Origin: Sphingomonas sp. ATCC 31555
GTDB taxonomy: Bacteria > Pseudomonadota > Alphaproteobacteria > Sphingomonadales > Sphingomonadaceae
Length of the DNA: 64,000 bases
Assembly (NCBI RefSeq): GCF_000282895.1
Contig: NZ_ALBQ01000039.1
Coordinates: 1 to 64,000 of the forward strand
Direction of reading: 5' to 3'
A program made the position numbers and the translations under genes. Below, in pieces: positions 1 to 8,871 of the stretch (the stretch's first letter is position 1; each line of letters opens with the position of its first letter). The notes under the pieces are model-generated. The model did no database searches and had not been told where the DNA came from. It saw only the letters and a list, made by a program, of their open reading frames with translations.

Positions 1-1
1 G

Positions 2-49
2 GGCAGCGGCGGCATGGGCGGCGACGGCATGGGCGGCATGCGCCAGTAA
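2..49 (+). CDS. 3' end of an unidentified Gly/Met-rich protein
   Basis: Only the last 15 codons are inside the window. They read as a glycine- and methionine-rich tail ending in MRQ and a TAA stop, in the reading frame that starts at base 2. The body of the protein lies upstream, so no family can be named. The gene runs in the same direction as rsmE, 75 bp away. Confidence 0.45.
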   Translation, partial: GSGGMGGDGMGGMRQ

Positions 50-124
50 TTCCTCGCATCGGGCGCGCGGACCCATGGGCCAGGCCATGGACGGACCCGC
101 CCGCCCGCGGCTACAGCAACGCCC

Positions 125-865
125 ATGCCCGCAACCCCCGCCTGGCCGCCGCAATCCGCCCCCCGCCTGTTCGTCGAAGGCCCGCTCGAGCCCGGCCCGC
201 GCCGGATCGACGGCCCCCAGGCGCATTATCTGGGCCAGGTGATGCGGATGAAGCCCGGCGAGGCAGTGAAGCTGTTCGACAATGCCAGCGGCGAATGGCT
301 GGGCATCGTCCGCGACACCGGCAAGCGCGAGCTGATGCTGGAGGTGACCGAACAGCTGCGCGGCCAGGAGCCGGTGCCCGACCTGTGGCTGTGCGCCGCG
401 CCGATCAAGAAGGGCCGGATCGACTGGGTGGCCGAGAAGGCCTGCGAGCTGGGCGTGGCGCGGCTGGTGCCGGTGCTCACCCGCCGCACGGTAATCGACC
501 GTCTCAACCTGGATCGCCTGCGTGCCCATATGATCGAGGCCGCCGAGCAATGCGGGCGTACCGCCCTGCCCGAGCTGGTCGAGCCGGTGAAGCTCCCCGC
601 GCTGCTCCGCGACTGGCCGACGGAGCGCGCGCTGTTCTTCGCCGACGAGACCGGCGGGGTGCCCGCGCTCGGGGCGATGCGCGCCCATCCAGGCCCCGCC
701 GCGATCCTCGTCGGTCCCGAGGGCGGATTTGACACGGAGGAACGCGAATCGATCCGCGCCGTTCCGCAAGCCATCGGCATCGCGCTCGGGCCACGCATCC
801 TGCGCGCCGAAACGGCGGCGGCGGCGGCGGTGAGCCTATGGATGGGCGCGGCCGGCGACTGGTAA
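125..865 (+). CDS. rsmE: 16S rRNA (uracil(1498)-N3)-methyltransferase RsmE
   Basis: A 246-residue SPOUT-class methyltransferase that uses SAM to methylate U1498 of 16S rRNA in the 30S subunit. The N-terminal third is the PUA-like RNA-binding part (FVEGPL near residue 17, then HYLGQVMRMKPGE). The C-terminal half carries the SPOUT knot: VGPEGGF around residue 198 and LGPRILRAETA around 222, the two loops that form the cofactor pocket. The length is normal for the family. The ATG at 125 is the first in frame; no strong ribosome-binding site is visible, so the start could shift by a few codons. The glutathione synthesis gene follows 57 bp downstream on the same strand. Confidence 0.93.
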   Translation: MPATPAWPPQSAPRLFVEGPLEPGPRRIDGPQAHYLGQVMRMKPGEAVKLFDNASGEWLGIVRDTGKRELMLEVTEQLRGQEPVPDLWLCAAPIKKGRIDWVAEKACELGVARLVPVLTRRTVIDRLNLDRLRAHMIEAAEQCGRTALPELVEPVKLPALLRDWPTERALFFADETGGVPALGAMRAHPGPAAILVGPEGGFDTEERESIRAVPQAIGIALGPRILRAETAAAAAVSLWMGAAGDW

Positions 866-922
866 CCGAACGGTACAAAAATCCGCTGGCGTCGTTTCGC
901 CGGCACCGCTAAGGGCGCGAAA

Positions 923-2299
923 ATGAGCACCAAGACCGTTTCGACCAAGACCGCGGCGGTCATCGAGGATCGCGCCCAGCTGGTGGAATATTTCGTGCAC
1001 GGCGAGAAGCCGGCGGAGCGCTGGCGCATCGGCACCGAGCACGAGAAGTTCGTCTATTGGATGGACGGCAGCCACCGCGCGCCCAGCTATGAAGAGCGCG
1101 GCGGCATCCATGCGCTGCTGATCGGCCTCACCGAATTCGGCTGGAAGCCGATCTACGAGGGCGAGCATGTCATCGCCCTGTCCGGCCCCGACGGCGCGAT
1201 CAGCCTGGAGCCCGCCGGCCAGTTTGAGCTTTCCGGCGCGCCGCTGGAAAACCTGCACGACACTTGCGCCGAAACCGGCCGCCACCTCCGCCAAGTGAAG
1301 GCGGTCGGCGATCGGCTCGGCATCGGCTTCCTCGGCATGGGCATGTGGCCGGACAAGACCCGCGCCGAGCTGCCGATCATGCCCAAGGGCCGCTACGAGA
1401 TCATGCTGCGCCACATGCCGCGCGTGGGCAGCCTCGGGCTCGACATGATGCTGCGCACCTGCACGATCCAGGTGAACCTGGACTATGCCAGCGAAGCCGA
1501 CATGGCGAAGAAGTTCCGCGTCGGCCTGGCGCTGCAGCCGCTGGCGACCGCGCTGTTCGCCAACTCGCCCTTCACCGAGGGCAGGCCCAACGGCTATCTC
1601 TCCTACCGCAGCCATATCTGGTCCGACACCGATCCGGCGCGCACCGGCATGCTGCCCTTCGTGTTCGAGGACGGCTTCGGCTATGAGCGCTATGCCGACT
1701 ATGCGCTCGATGTGCCGATGTACTTCGTCTACCGCGACGGCAAATATATCGACGCGGCCGGCCTCAGCTTCCGCGACTTCCTGAAGGGCGAGCTGTCGGT
1801 CCTGCCCGGCGAGCTGCCGACCATGGACGACTGGGCCGACCATCTCTCCACCGCCTTCCCCGAAGTGCGGATGAAGCAGTTCCTCGAGATGCGCGGCGCC
1901 GATGGCGGCCCCTGGGGCCGCATTTGCGCGCTGCCGGCGCTCTGGGTTGGCCTGCTCTACGATTCGGGCGCGCTCGATGCCGCCTGGGATCTGGTGAAGG
2001 GCTGGTCGATGGAAGGCCGCGAGGCGCTGCGCAGCGCGGTGCCGAAGCTGGCGTTGGATGCCCCCCTCCCCGGCGGCGGCAAGCTGGCGGACATCGCTGG
2101 GGAAGTGCTGGAGATCGCCGGTGCGGGGCTCAAGGCGCGTGCCCGGCTCAACGGCTCGGGCGACAACGAATCCGGCTTCCTCGATCCGCTGCGCGAGATC
2201 GTGCGGACCGGCAAGGTGCCGGCGCAGGTGCTGCTCGATCGCTACCATGGCGACTGGCAGGGAGATATCACGCGCGTCTATGGCGAGGCGAAGTTCTGA
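923..2299 (+). CDS. gshA: Glutamate-cysteine ligase, plant/alphaproteobacterial type
   Basis: A 458-residue cytosolic enzyme that joins glutamate and cysteine using ATP, the first step of glutathione synthesis. The segments WRIGTEHEKF (about residue 34), SLEPAGQFELSG (about 92) and LRTCTIQVNLDY (about 178) are hallmarks of the plant-type GCL2 group found in many alphaproteobacteria rather than the E. coli type. Plant enzymes of this type are redox-regulated by cysteine pairs; whether that applies here cannot be told from sequence. The stop codon lies only 8 bp before a palindromic repeat that opens the DUF559 unit. A glutathione reductase gene ends at the other end of the window. Confidence 0.93.
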   Translation: MSTKTVSTKTAAVIEDRAQLVEYFVHGEKPAERWRIGTEHEKFVYWMDGSHRAPSYEERGGIHALLIGLTEFGWKPIYEGEHVIALSGPDGAISLEPAGQFELSGAPLENLHDTCAETGRHLRQVKAVGDRLGIGFLGMGMWPDKTRAELPIMPKGRYEIMLRHMPRVGSLGLDMMLRTCTIQVNLDYASEADMAKKFRVGLALQPLATALFANSPFTEGRPNGYLSYRSHIWSDTDPARTGMLPFVFEDGFGYERYADYALDVPMYFVYRDGKYIDAAGLSFRDFLKGELSVLPGELPTMDDWADHLSTAFPEVRMKQFLEMRGADGGPWGRICALPALWVGLLYDSGALDAAWDLVKGWSMEGREALRSAVPKLALDAPLPGGGKLADIAGEVLEIAGAGLKARARLNGSGDNESGFLDPLREIVRTGKVPAQVLLDRYHGDWQGDITRVYGEAKF

Positions 2300-2306
2300 C
2301 GACTTG

Positions 2307-2355
2307 ATCCTCCCCCGGAGGGGGAGGGGGACCAGCCGCAGGCTGGTGGAGGGGT
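2307..2355 (+). repeat. Palindromic repeat A1, left end of DUF559 unit
   Basis: The unit begins ATCCTCCCCC, forms a C/G-rich palindrome, continues through a G-run and GGGGGACC, then an inner hairpin ACCAGCC-GCA-GGCTGGT, and ends GGAGGGG. An inverted copy lies at 2719-2764. The two inner hairpins differ in sequence, yet each pairs with itself, which suggests selection for structure. Confidence 0.85.
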
Positions 2356-2365
2356 AGGTCGCCGC

Positions 2366-2767
2366 ATGCTCCACGCCCCTAAATCCGCCCAAAAGCGCGC
2401 AGCCAAACTTCGGCGCGCGATGAGCCTGCCGGAAGTGCTGCTATGGCAGGAACTGCGCATGCGGCCGGAGGCGCTGCGCTTTCGGCGGCAACATCCCGCC
2501 GGTCCGTATGTACTCGATTTCTTCTGCGCGCGGCACAAGCTGGCTGTCGAAGTCGATGGCGAGGCACATGCGCGCGGCGATCGTCCGGCGCGGGATGTCG
2601 TGCGGGATGCATGGCTGCGGGCGCAGGGCGTGCGGGTACTGCGGATCGCGGCGGCGGAGGTTCTGGCGGACGTGGAGGCGGTGGTGCTGCACATCGGCCG
2701 GGTCGCCCGTGGGGAGTACCCCTCCACCGGCTTCGCCGGTCCCCCTCCCCCTCCGGGGGAGGATTAA
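2366..2767 (+). CDS. DUF559 endonuclease-domain protein inside an inverted repeat pair
   Basis: A 133-residue protein of the DUF559 family, related to the Vsr/very-short-patch endonuclease fold. Visible candidate catalytic elements are the Glu in LPEVLLWQELR (about residue 21), the Asp in YVLDFFC (about 51) and the EVDGEAH strand (about 63), consistent with a PD-(D/E)xK nuclease. Cellular function of the family is not established. The start is preceded by GGAGGGG, which belongs to repeat A1, and the last 17 residues (EYPSTGFAGPP to the end) together with the stop are encoded by repeat A2. The gene and its bounding repeats therefore look like one unit. A decayed relative lies at 51954-52322. 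Confidence 0.85.
   Translation: MLHAPKSAQKRAAKLRRAMSLPEVLLWQELRMRPEALRFRRQHPAGPYVLDFFCARHKLAVEVDGEAHARGDRPARDVVRDAWLRAQGVRVLRIAAAEVLADVEAVVLHIGRVARGEYPSTGFAGPPPPPGED
2719..2764 (-). repeat. Palindromic repeat A2, right end of DUF559 unit
   Basis: This is the reverse complement of repeat A1: CCCCTCC, hairpin ACCGGC-TTC-GCCGGT, CCCCCTCCCC, then a C/G palindrome ending AGGAT. It encodes the C-terminal tail of the DUF559 protein. Ends of the whole unit are ATCCT and AGGAT, a terminal inverted repeat. Confidence 0.85.
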
Positions 2768-2804
2768 GGGCGGGCCCGGTCCCTCCGAAGGGAAGGATTG
2801 AGTG

Positions 2805-2831
2805 GGGGTGGCGAGTTATCCACCACCCCCA
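2805..2831 (-). terminator. Possible stem-loop downstream of aldehyde dehydrogenase
   Basis: GGGGGTGG pairs with CCACCCCC around a short loop, directly after the stop codon of the minus-strand dehydrogenase. There is no T-run after the stem on the minus strand, so it may only stabilise the 3' end. Confidence 0.3.
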
Positions 2832-2837
2832 ATACGC

Positions 2838-4406
2838 TCAGACCGTCGGCTTGCCGTCCACGCGTGCCGGCACGCCGGCACCGTCGCGCAGTTCGGCCGG
2901 GAGCAGGGCTTCCGGCAGGTCCTGGTAGGACACCGGGCGCAGGAAGCGGTCGATCGCCAGTGTGCCCACCGAGGTGCTGCGGCCGTCCGAGGTCGACGGG
3001 AACGGCCCGCCATGGACCATCGCGTCGGTAACTTCGACGCCGGTCGGCCAGCCATTCGCCAGGATGCGGCCGGCCAGACGCTCGAGCGACGGCAGCAGAT
3101 CCTGCGCGATCGCGATGTCGGCATCGTCCATGTGCAGCGTGGTGGTGAGCTGGCCTTCGAGCAGCGACACCACCTTCTTCAGCTCCTCGGTATCGGCGCA
3201 GCGCACCAGCAGCGAGGTCGCGCCGAAGATTTCCTCGGCATGGCTCGGATCGGCGATGAAGTCCGCCCCCTTCATCGTGAACAGCGCAGCCCGGCCACAG
3301 GTCGGGCCCTGCGCTTCGACGCCCTGGGCAAGCTGCTGCACGGTCGAGACGCCGGCGAGCTTGGCCACGCCGGTCTCATAGGCCTTGTGGATGTTCGGGG
3401 TGAGCATCACCTGCGCCGCCGCGCCCAGCATCGCTTCGCTGGCGGCCGCCAGGAACCGCTCGAGCGCCGGGCCTTCCAGCGCAAGCACCAGGCCGGGGTT
3501 GGTGCAGAACTGGCCGGCACCCATCGTCACCGAGGCGACATAGCCCTTGCCCAGCGCCTCGGCGCGGGCTTCCAGCGCCGCCGGCAGCAGGAAGACGGGG
3601 TTGATGCTGCTCATTTCGGCATAGACGGGGATCGGCACCGGGCGGCTCTGCGCGATGCGGACCAGCGCCAAGCCACCGCCACGCGAGCCGGTAAAGCCCA
3701 CCGCCTTGATGCGCGGATCGCTGACCAGCGCGCTGCCCAGTTCGTTCGACGTGCCGCTGACCATCGAGAACACGCCTTCGGGCATGCCGGTCTTTTCCAC
3801 CGCGCGCGCGATCGCGGTCGCGACCAGCTCGGCCGTGCCCGGATGCGCCGGATGGCCCTTCACCACCACCGGGCAACCGGCGGCAAGCGCCGAGGCGGTG
3901 TCACCGCCCGCAGTCGAGAAGGCGAGCGGGAAGTTCGACGCGCCGAACACCGCGACCGGGCCCAGCGGCACCATGCGCAGGCGCAGGTCCGGCTTGGGCA
4001 GCGGCGCACGATCGGGGATCGCATGGTCGATGCGGACGCGCAGATAATCGCCCAGGCGCAGTTCCTTGGCGAACAGGCGCAGCTGGCCGGCGGTGCGACC
4101 GCGCTCGCCCTGAAGGCGGGGCTGCGGCAGGCCGCTTTCCTGCATCGCGCGCTCGACGAGTTCGTCGCCCAACGCCTCGATCTCCTCGGCGATGGCTTCG
4201 AGGAACTTGGCACGCTCTTCGCGCGGCAAGCTCGAATAGGGCAGGAACGCAGCCTCGGCAGCGGCGCAGGCGGCGTCCACATCTTCGAGCGTCGCGACGC
4301 TGAAGCTGGGTTCGATCTCGCTGCCGGTGGCGGCGGCAACGGCGCGGAAGCCGGCGTCGCGGGCGACGCGCTTCGATGCGATGAACAATTCTCCGGTCAG
4401 CGCCAT
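2838..4406 (-). CDS. NADP-type aldehyde dehydrogenase, likely alpha-ketoglutaric semialdehyde dehydrogenase
   Basis: A 522-residue aldehyde dehydrogenase. The Rossmann part shows [17 protein letters not shown] (about residue 148) and [10 protein letters not shown] (about 236), the general-base region YAEMSSINP (about 263) and the catalytic cysteine in [10 protein letters not shown] (about 301). The sequence style, with [13 protein letters not shown] near the C-terminus, matches the alpha-ketoglutaric semialdehyde dehydrogenase subgroup, which finishes oxidative pentose, glucarate or hydroxyproline routes by making 2-oxoglutarate. No other pathway gene is adjacent, so the substrate is inferred from subgroup resemblance only. 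The start is supported by GGAGAGAG six bases upstream of ATG. Confidence 0.88.
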   Translation of the reverse strand: MALTGELFIASKRVARDAGFRAVAAATGSEIEPSFSVATLEDVDAACAAAEAAFLPYSSLPREERAKFLEAIAEEIEALGDELVERAMQESGLPQPRLQGERGRTAGQLRLFAKELRLGDYLRVRIDHAIPDRAPLPKPDLRLRMVPLGPVAVFGASNFPLAFSTAGGDTASALAAGCPVVVKGHPAHPGTAELVATAIARAVEKTGMPEGVFSMVSGTSNELGSALVSDPRIKAVGFTGSRGGGLALVRIAQSRPVPIPVYAEMSSINPVFLLPAALEARAEALGKGYVASVTMGAGQFCTNPGLVLALEGPALERFLAAASEAMLGAAAQVMLTPNIHKAYETGVAKLAGVSTVQQLAQGVEAQGPTCGRAALFTMKGADFIADPSHAEEIFGATSLLVRCADTEELKKVVSLLEGQLTTTLHMDDADIAIAQDLLPSLERLAGRILANGWPTGVEVTDAMVHGGPFPSTSDGRSTSVGTLAIDRFLRPVSYQDLPEALLPAELRDGAGVPARVDGKPTV

Positions 4407-4699
4407 GTTGAGCTCTCTCCGATGATCCAGGATGATTCTAATAAAAGGGCGTTAGCGGTAACACCCGCTGTGCGCGACTTAGGAGCCGCGCGCGCGCCGT
4501 TCAACCACGGAGTGACGAAACGGTCAATTGTCGGAGTAAGCCGTGCTGACCCGAACATGCATTCGTTCGCTTGTGCAGCAGGAAATATCACGTTACAACA
4601 TCTCACACCATTGCCGGATCGCGGCATCCGCGCGGCACTGCGTCCTTGGGTGCGCCCTGTTCCTGGCCGGCACCTGCACCAATCACGGGGGAGTTCACA

Positions 4700-6856
4700 T
4701 TGCGCCTTTCTGTTCGTACCGGTTCGCTCGCCGGAGCCCTGCCCGCCGCCATCCTGCTTTCGTGTGCACCGGCCTTCGCGCAGTCCGAGGAAGAAATGCG
4801 GGGCGAGCGTGAGCGCGGCGAGATAACGGTAACCGGGGTGGACCAATCCTATCGCGGCAATTTCACGCTGCGCGAGATACCGCAGTCGATCGCGGTGATC
4901 GACGAGCAGACGCTGCAGGAGCAGAATGTCACCCGGCTCACCGATGCGCTGGACCTGAACGCATCGGTCGCCCGCCAGAACACGCTGGGCGGATTGTGGG
5001 ACGCCTTTGCGATCCGGGGCTTTGCCGGCGACGAGAATCTGCCGAGCGGCTATCTGGTCAACGGGTTCAACGCGGGGCGCGGGTTCAGCGGGCAGCGCGA
5101 CGTTGCCGGGATCGAGCGGATCGAAGTGCTGAAGGGCCCGGCGGCGGCGCTGCTGGGGCGCGGCGAGCCGGGCGGTACGATCAACCTCGTCACCAAACAG
5201 GCGCAGCTGGGGCGCAGCTTCGGTTCGGCCGGGCTGCAATATGGCAGCTTCAACCGCTTCCGCGCCGAAGGCGACGCCAATCTGGCGCTGACGCAGGGAA
5301 TCACCGCGCGGCTGATCGGCTATGCCGAGGACGGCGACACCTTCCGCGACACCGTGCACCAGAAGCGCTGGGGATTCCTGCCGTCGTTCGGCGTCGCGCT
5401 GGGCGATGCGACGCGAGTGACCTATGATTTCGAATGGACGCGGGTGGAAACGCCGTTCGATCGCGGCATCGTGGTGCTGAACGGCGATTTCAACACCGTG
5501 CCGCGCTCGCGCTTCCTCGGCGAGCCGGGCGACGGCGACAACATCGCACGCGCCACCGGCCACCAGCTGCGCGTGCAGCATCAATTCAGCGATCGCTGGA
5601 GCCTCAATGTAGGCGCCAGCCACCGCGACACGCTGCTTACCGGTTTCTCCTCCGATGCCGAGCTGGTCGCCTCGCGCCAGAAGCTGTTCCGCGACGGCCG
5701 CTCGCTGTCGCGGCAGCGCCGCAGCCGGGTGTACGACGCCGAACAGACGGTGGTCCGCGCCGAGCTTGCGGGCGATTTCGACACCGGCGCGCTGCGCCAC
5801 CGCGTGCTGATCGGGGCGGACCATGACCGGTTCCTGTACGATCAGGTGTTCACCCGCTTCCGCCCGCCGGCACTCTCGTCCGCGCCCAGCGACCAGGCCG
5901 GCTATGTGATCGACATTCTCAACCCCGTATACGGCCGGTTCCCGCTGCCGACGCCGGCCGTGAACACCGACCGCCGCGACCTTCAGCGCGCCACCGGCGC
6001 CTATCTGCAGGACCAGATCAGCCTGACCGAGCGGCTGCAGATCCGCTTGGGCGGGCGCTACGACCACCTGCTGCTGCAGACCGACAACGATCTGACGCGC
6101 GTCACCAGCAGGCGGACGCGCGAGCGGTTCAGCCCGCAGGCCGGCATCGTTTACCGCCTGAGCGATCCGCTGAGCCTCTATGCCAGCTATGGCGAAGGCT
6201 ATCGCGCCAATGTCGGCACCGACGCGGCGGGCGTGATCTTCGAGCCGGAGACCACGCGCTCGATCGAGGCCGGCGTCAAGCTGGCGGCCTTTGGCGGGCG
6301 GCTGACCGGCACGGTCGCGGTGTTCGAGATGCACAAGCGCAACGTGCTGGCCAGCGACACCAACAATCCGGGCTTCTCGGTGGCGATCGGCAAGGCGCGC
6401 AGCCGCGGCGTGGAAGTGGACCTGACCGGCAAGCTGCCCGGCGAGGTCGAATTGCTGCTCAGCTACGCCTATGTCGACGCCGAGGCGCGCTCGAGCGTGC
6501 TCGATCCCAATTTCTCGTTTCAAATCCGGCCGGGCGACCGGCTGATCAACATTCCCGACCACAACCTGAACGTGCAGCTGGCGCGCGACGTGACCATCGC
6601 GGGGCTGAAGGCGCGGTTCGGCGGTGGCGTGCAATATATCGGCGATCGCGCGGGCGAGACGGGCACGCGCTTCACCCTGCCCGCCCACACGCTGGCCCGC
6701 GCGTTCGGCGAAGTGGCACTGACCGAGCGGCTGCAGCTGTTCGGCACGGTATCCAACCTGTTCGATGAACATTGGTATGCGAACAGCTATAGCCCGTTAT
6801 GGGTGCAGCCGGGCGCGCCGCGGACCGCCACGATCGGGCTGCGCGCGCGCTTCTGA
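4700..6856 (+). CDS. TonB-dependent siderophore-type receptor
   Basis: An outer-membrane receptor of 718 residues that imports ferric siderophores or similar ligands using TonB energy. A signal peptide (RLSVRTGSLAGALPAAIL to AFAQ) is followed by the TonB-box-like EITVTG, the plug (LREIPQSIAVID, AIRGFAGDE, LKGPAAALLGRGEPGGTIN) and a 22-strand barrel that ends in the typical aromatic C-terminus (GLRARF). I chose a TTG start at 4700: GGGGGAG lies 6-7 bases upstream and it gives a clean signal peptide, whereas the ATG at 4571 adds 43 unlikely residues. No convincing Fur box is visible upstream. The M14 peptidase and GH92 genes follow on the same strand. Confidence 0.9.
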   Translation: MRLSVRTGSLAGALPAAILLSCAPAFAQSEEEMRGERERGEITVTGVDQSYRGNFTLREIPQSIAVIDEQTLQEQNVTRLTDALDLNASVARQNTLGGLWDAFAIRGFAGDENLPSGYLVNGFNAGRGFSGQRDVAGIERIEVLKGPAAALLGRGEPGGTINLVTKQAQLGRSFGSAGLQYGSFNRFRAEGDANLALTQGITARLIGYAEDGDTFRDTVHQKRWGFLPSFGVALGDATRVTYDFEWTRVETPFDRGIVVLNGDFNTVPRSRFLGEPGDGDNIARATGHQLRVQHQFSDRWSLNVGASHRDTLLTGFSSDAELVASRQKLFRDGRSLSRQRRSRVYDAEQTVVRAELAGDFDTGALRHRVLIGADHDRFLYDQVFTRFRPPALSSAPSDQAGYVIDILNPVYGRFPLPTPAVNTDRRDLQRATGAYLQDQISLTERLQIRLGGRYDHLLLQTDNDLTRVTSRRTRERFSPQAGIVYRLSDPLSLYASYGEGYRANVGTDAAGVIFEPETTRSIEAGVKLAAFGGRLTGTVAVFEMHKRNVLASDTNNPGFSVAIGKARSRGVEVDLTGKLPGEVELLLSYAYVDAEARSSVLDPNFSFQIRPGDRLINIPDHNLNVQLARDVTIAGLKARFGGGVQYIGDRAGETGTRFTLPAHTLARAFGEVALTERLQLFGTVSNLFDEHWYANSYSPLWVQPGAPRTATIGLRARF

Positions 6857-6888
6857 CGCGCCCGGACATCAGCTGGATGAAAGAGACG

Positions 6889-8682
6889 ATGCCCCGCTTC
6901 ACGCTTCGCCGCGCCGCGACGATCCTCGCCACCCTGCTCGCCGGGCACGCCGTGCCCGCACCGGCGCAGGACGTGCTCGACCTGCCGCCGGCATTGCCCT
7001 GGTCCGGAAAGAGCGAGGCGCTGGTCGCCGCGCCGGGGGATCCCTGGATCACCCCGGCCGAGGCGGCGGGGTTCCGGACGACACCCCGCTACGGCGAGGT
7101 GCGCGCCTGGCTGGAACGGCTCGACGCCGCTTCGCCGCTGATCACGCTCGCCAGCTTCGGGCGCACTGGCGAAGGCCGCGACATGCTCTATGTCCGCGCA
7201 AGCAAGGGCGGCGCGGCCAAGCCGGTGGTGCTGATCCAGGGCGGCATCCATCCCGGCGAGATCGACGGCAAGGATGCCGGGCTGATGCTGCTGCGCGACA
7301 TCGCGCTGCGCGGCAAGGACGACCTGCTCGACCGCGTCGATCTGGTCTTCGTGCCGATCTACAATATCGACGGGCACGAGCAGCGGAGCCCGTGGAACTT
7401 CGTGCATCTGCGCGGCCCGGCCGAGAAAGGACGCGACGCCAACGCCCGCAACATCGATCTCAACCGCGATTACGGCAAGGTCGATGCGCCGGAGACGCGC
7501 GCGATGATCGGGCTGATCCGGCAGCTCGATCCGATCCTGTATGTCGACTGCCATGTCAGCGAAGGCTTCGACATGCAGTATGACATCACCTTCACCTATG
7601 CCGGCTGGGGCAAATACGCCCGGCACCGCGCCACCGCCGACTGGCTGGAGCAGCGCTTCGGCCCGGCGGTGGCGGCGGCGCTGAGCAAGGCGGGGCACAC
7701 CCCCACCATCTACCCCAGCCCGATCGACACGCGGGCGCCCGAAAAGGGCATCCGCTACAGTCCCGAAGGCCCGCGCTATTCGACCGGCTATGGCGACTTC
7801 ATCGGCATGCCGACGGTGCTGGTCGAGAACCACATGCTGAAGCCCTATCGCCAGCGCGTGCTCGGCACCTATGTGCTGATGGAAGCCGCACTGCGCATCG
7901 CGGCGAGCGACACGGCGCGGATCGCCGAGGCCAAGGCCCGCGACCGCGCCAGCCGTCCGGCCGAATTGCTCACCCGCTGGACGCCCGCCGAAACGCCGAT
8001 CGGCTGGATCGAGCAGTTCAAGGGCGTCGCGTTCGAATGGTATTCCTCCCCCGCATCGGGGCGGATGGAGCAGCGCTGGACGGGCAAGCCGATCCACTTC
8101 CGCATGCCGATCATCGGCCAGCGGCCGACCGAGACGGTGCGGCTACCCAAGGCGTGGTGGATTCCGCCCGAACAGGCGGAGGTGATCGATCGGCTGCGGG
8201 TGCACGGCATCGCCTTCGAGACGATCGCCGCGCCGCGCACGCTGACCGTGGATCGCGTGCGGCTGATCGACCCGAAGCTCAAGCAGCCGATCGAAGGGCG
8301 CGTGCCGATCACCGCCGGCTTCGTCCATGGCGACGTGGAGGAGGTGATGCCCGCCGGCAGCGTGCGCGTTCCCGCCGATCAACCGCTGGGCCTGCTCGCC
8401 GCCGCGTTGCTCGAACCCGAAAGCCAGGATTCCTTCCTGGCCTGGGGCTTCTTCCCCGAGATGCTCGGGCCTCCGCCGAGCACCGACGCCTTCATCCTCG
8501 CCGCGCTCGGCGAGCGGCTGTTGGCGACCGATCCGGCGATCAAAGCCGCATTCGAGGCGAAGCTGCGTGACGAGCCCCGCTTCGCGGCGGACGGGGACGC
8601 GCGGCTCGCCTGGCTGCATGCCCAGGCCGGACCTGGCCATCCGTTCGTGCTGCGCTATCCGATCGCACGCGAGTTGCGCTGA
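6889..8682 (+). CDS. Secreted M14 family zinc carboxypeptidase-like protein
   Basis: A 597-residue exported peptidase of the M14 carboxypeptidase fold. A signal peptide (MPRFTLRRAATILATLL to PAPAQ) leads the protein. The zinc ligands appear as GGIHPGEIDGKD (His and Glu) and DCHVSEGFD (His); a Glu in VENHMLKPYR is the expected catalytic base. A long C-terminal extension past residue 400 has no clear identity. The ATG at 6889 is chosen for its signal peptide; ATG at 6877 is a close alternative. It starts 32 bp after the TonB receptor and probably shares its transcript, suggesting breakdown of peptide material imported or bound by the receptor. Confidence 0.85.
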   Translation: MPRFTLRRAATILATLLAGHAVPAPAQDVLDLPPALPWSGKSEALVAAPGDPWITPAEAAGFRTTPRYGEVRAWLERLDAASPLITLASFGRTGEGRDMLYVRASKGGAAKPVVLIQGGIHPGEIDGKDAGLMLLRDIALRGKDDLLDRVDLVFVPIYNIDGHEQRSPWNFVHLRGPAEKGRDANARNIDLNRDYGKVDAPETRAMIGLIRQLDPILYVDCHVSEGFDMQYDITFTYAGWGKYARHRATADWLEQRFGPAVAAALSKAGHTPTIYPSPIDTRAPEKGIRYSPEGPRYSTGYGDFIGMPTVLVENHMLKPYRQRVLGTYVLMEAALRIAASDTARIAEAKARDRASRPAELLTRWTPAETPIGWIEQFKGVAFEWYSSPASGRMEQRWTGKPIHFRMPIIGQRPTETVRLPKAWWIPPEQAEVIDRLRVHGIAFETIAAPRTLTVDRVRLIDPKLKQPIEGRVPITAGFVHGDVEEVMPAGSVRVPADQPLGLLAAALLEPESQDSFLAWGFFPEMLGPPPSTDAFILAALGERLLATDPAIKAAFEAKLRDEPRFAADGDARLAWLHAQAGPGHPFVLRYPIARELR

Positions 8683-8871
8683 GAAGCAGGCGGAAGCGGA
8701 CCCCGCTTGCAAAACCAGTGCGGGGCTGGAATGACCCTGGCTGCAGGAGGGGCAGCATGGCGGGGATCAGCATCAAGCCGGCACGATCGGGCGTACGCAC
8801 AGCGCGCGCCGTGCCGCAGACGCGCGTCCGCCGTTCCTGCCTTTCCTGATCCAAGCAGGACATTTCCGTTG

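Noticed and set aside
836..2392. 518-codon open frame on the minus strand across gshA
   Set aside because: It is antisense to a clear glutamate-cysteine ligase gene and its translation is rich in His, Gln and Arg, typical of a shadow frame in GC-rich DNA.
2366..2767. DUF559 protein as a Vsr mismatch-repair partner of a cytosine methylase
   Set aside because: No cytosine methylase is nearby, and the link to the bounding repeats is far stronger than any repair context.
4397..6772. 791-codon open frame antisense to the siderophore-type receptor
   Set aside because: The plus strand encodes a full TonB receptor with signal peptide, plug and barrel; the antisense frame has no domain or ribosome-binding site.
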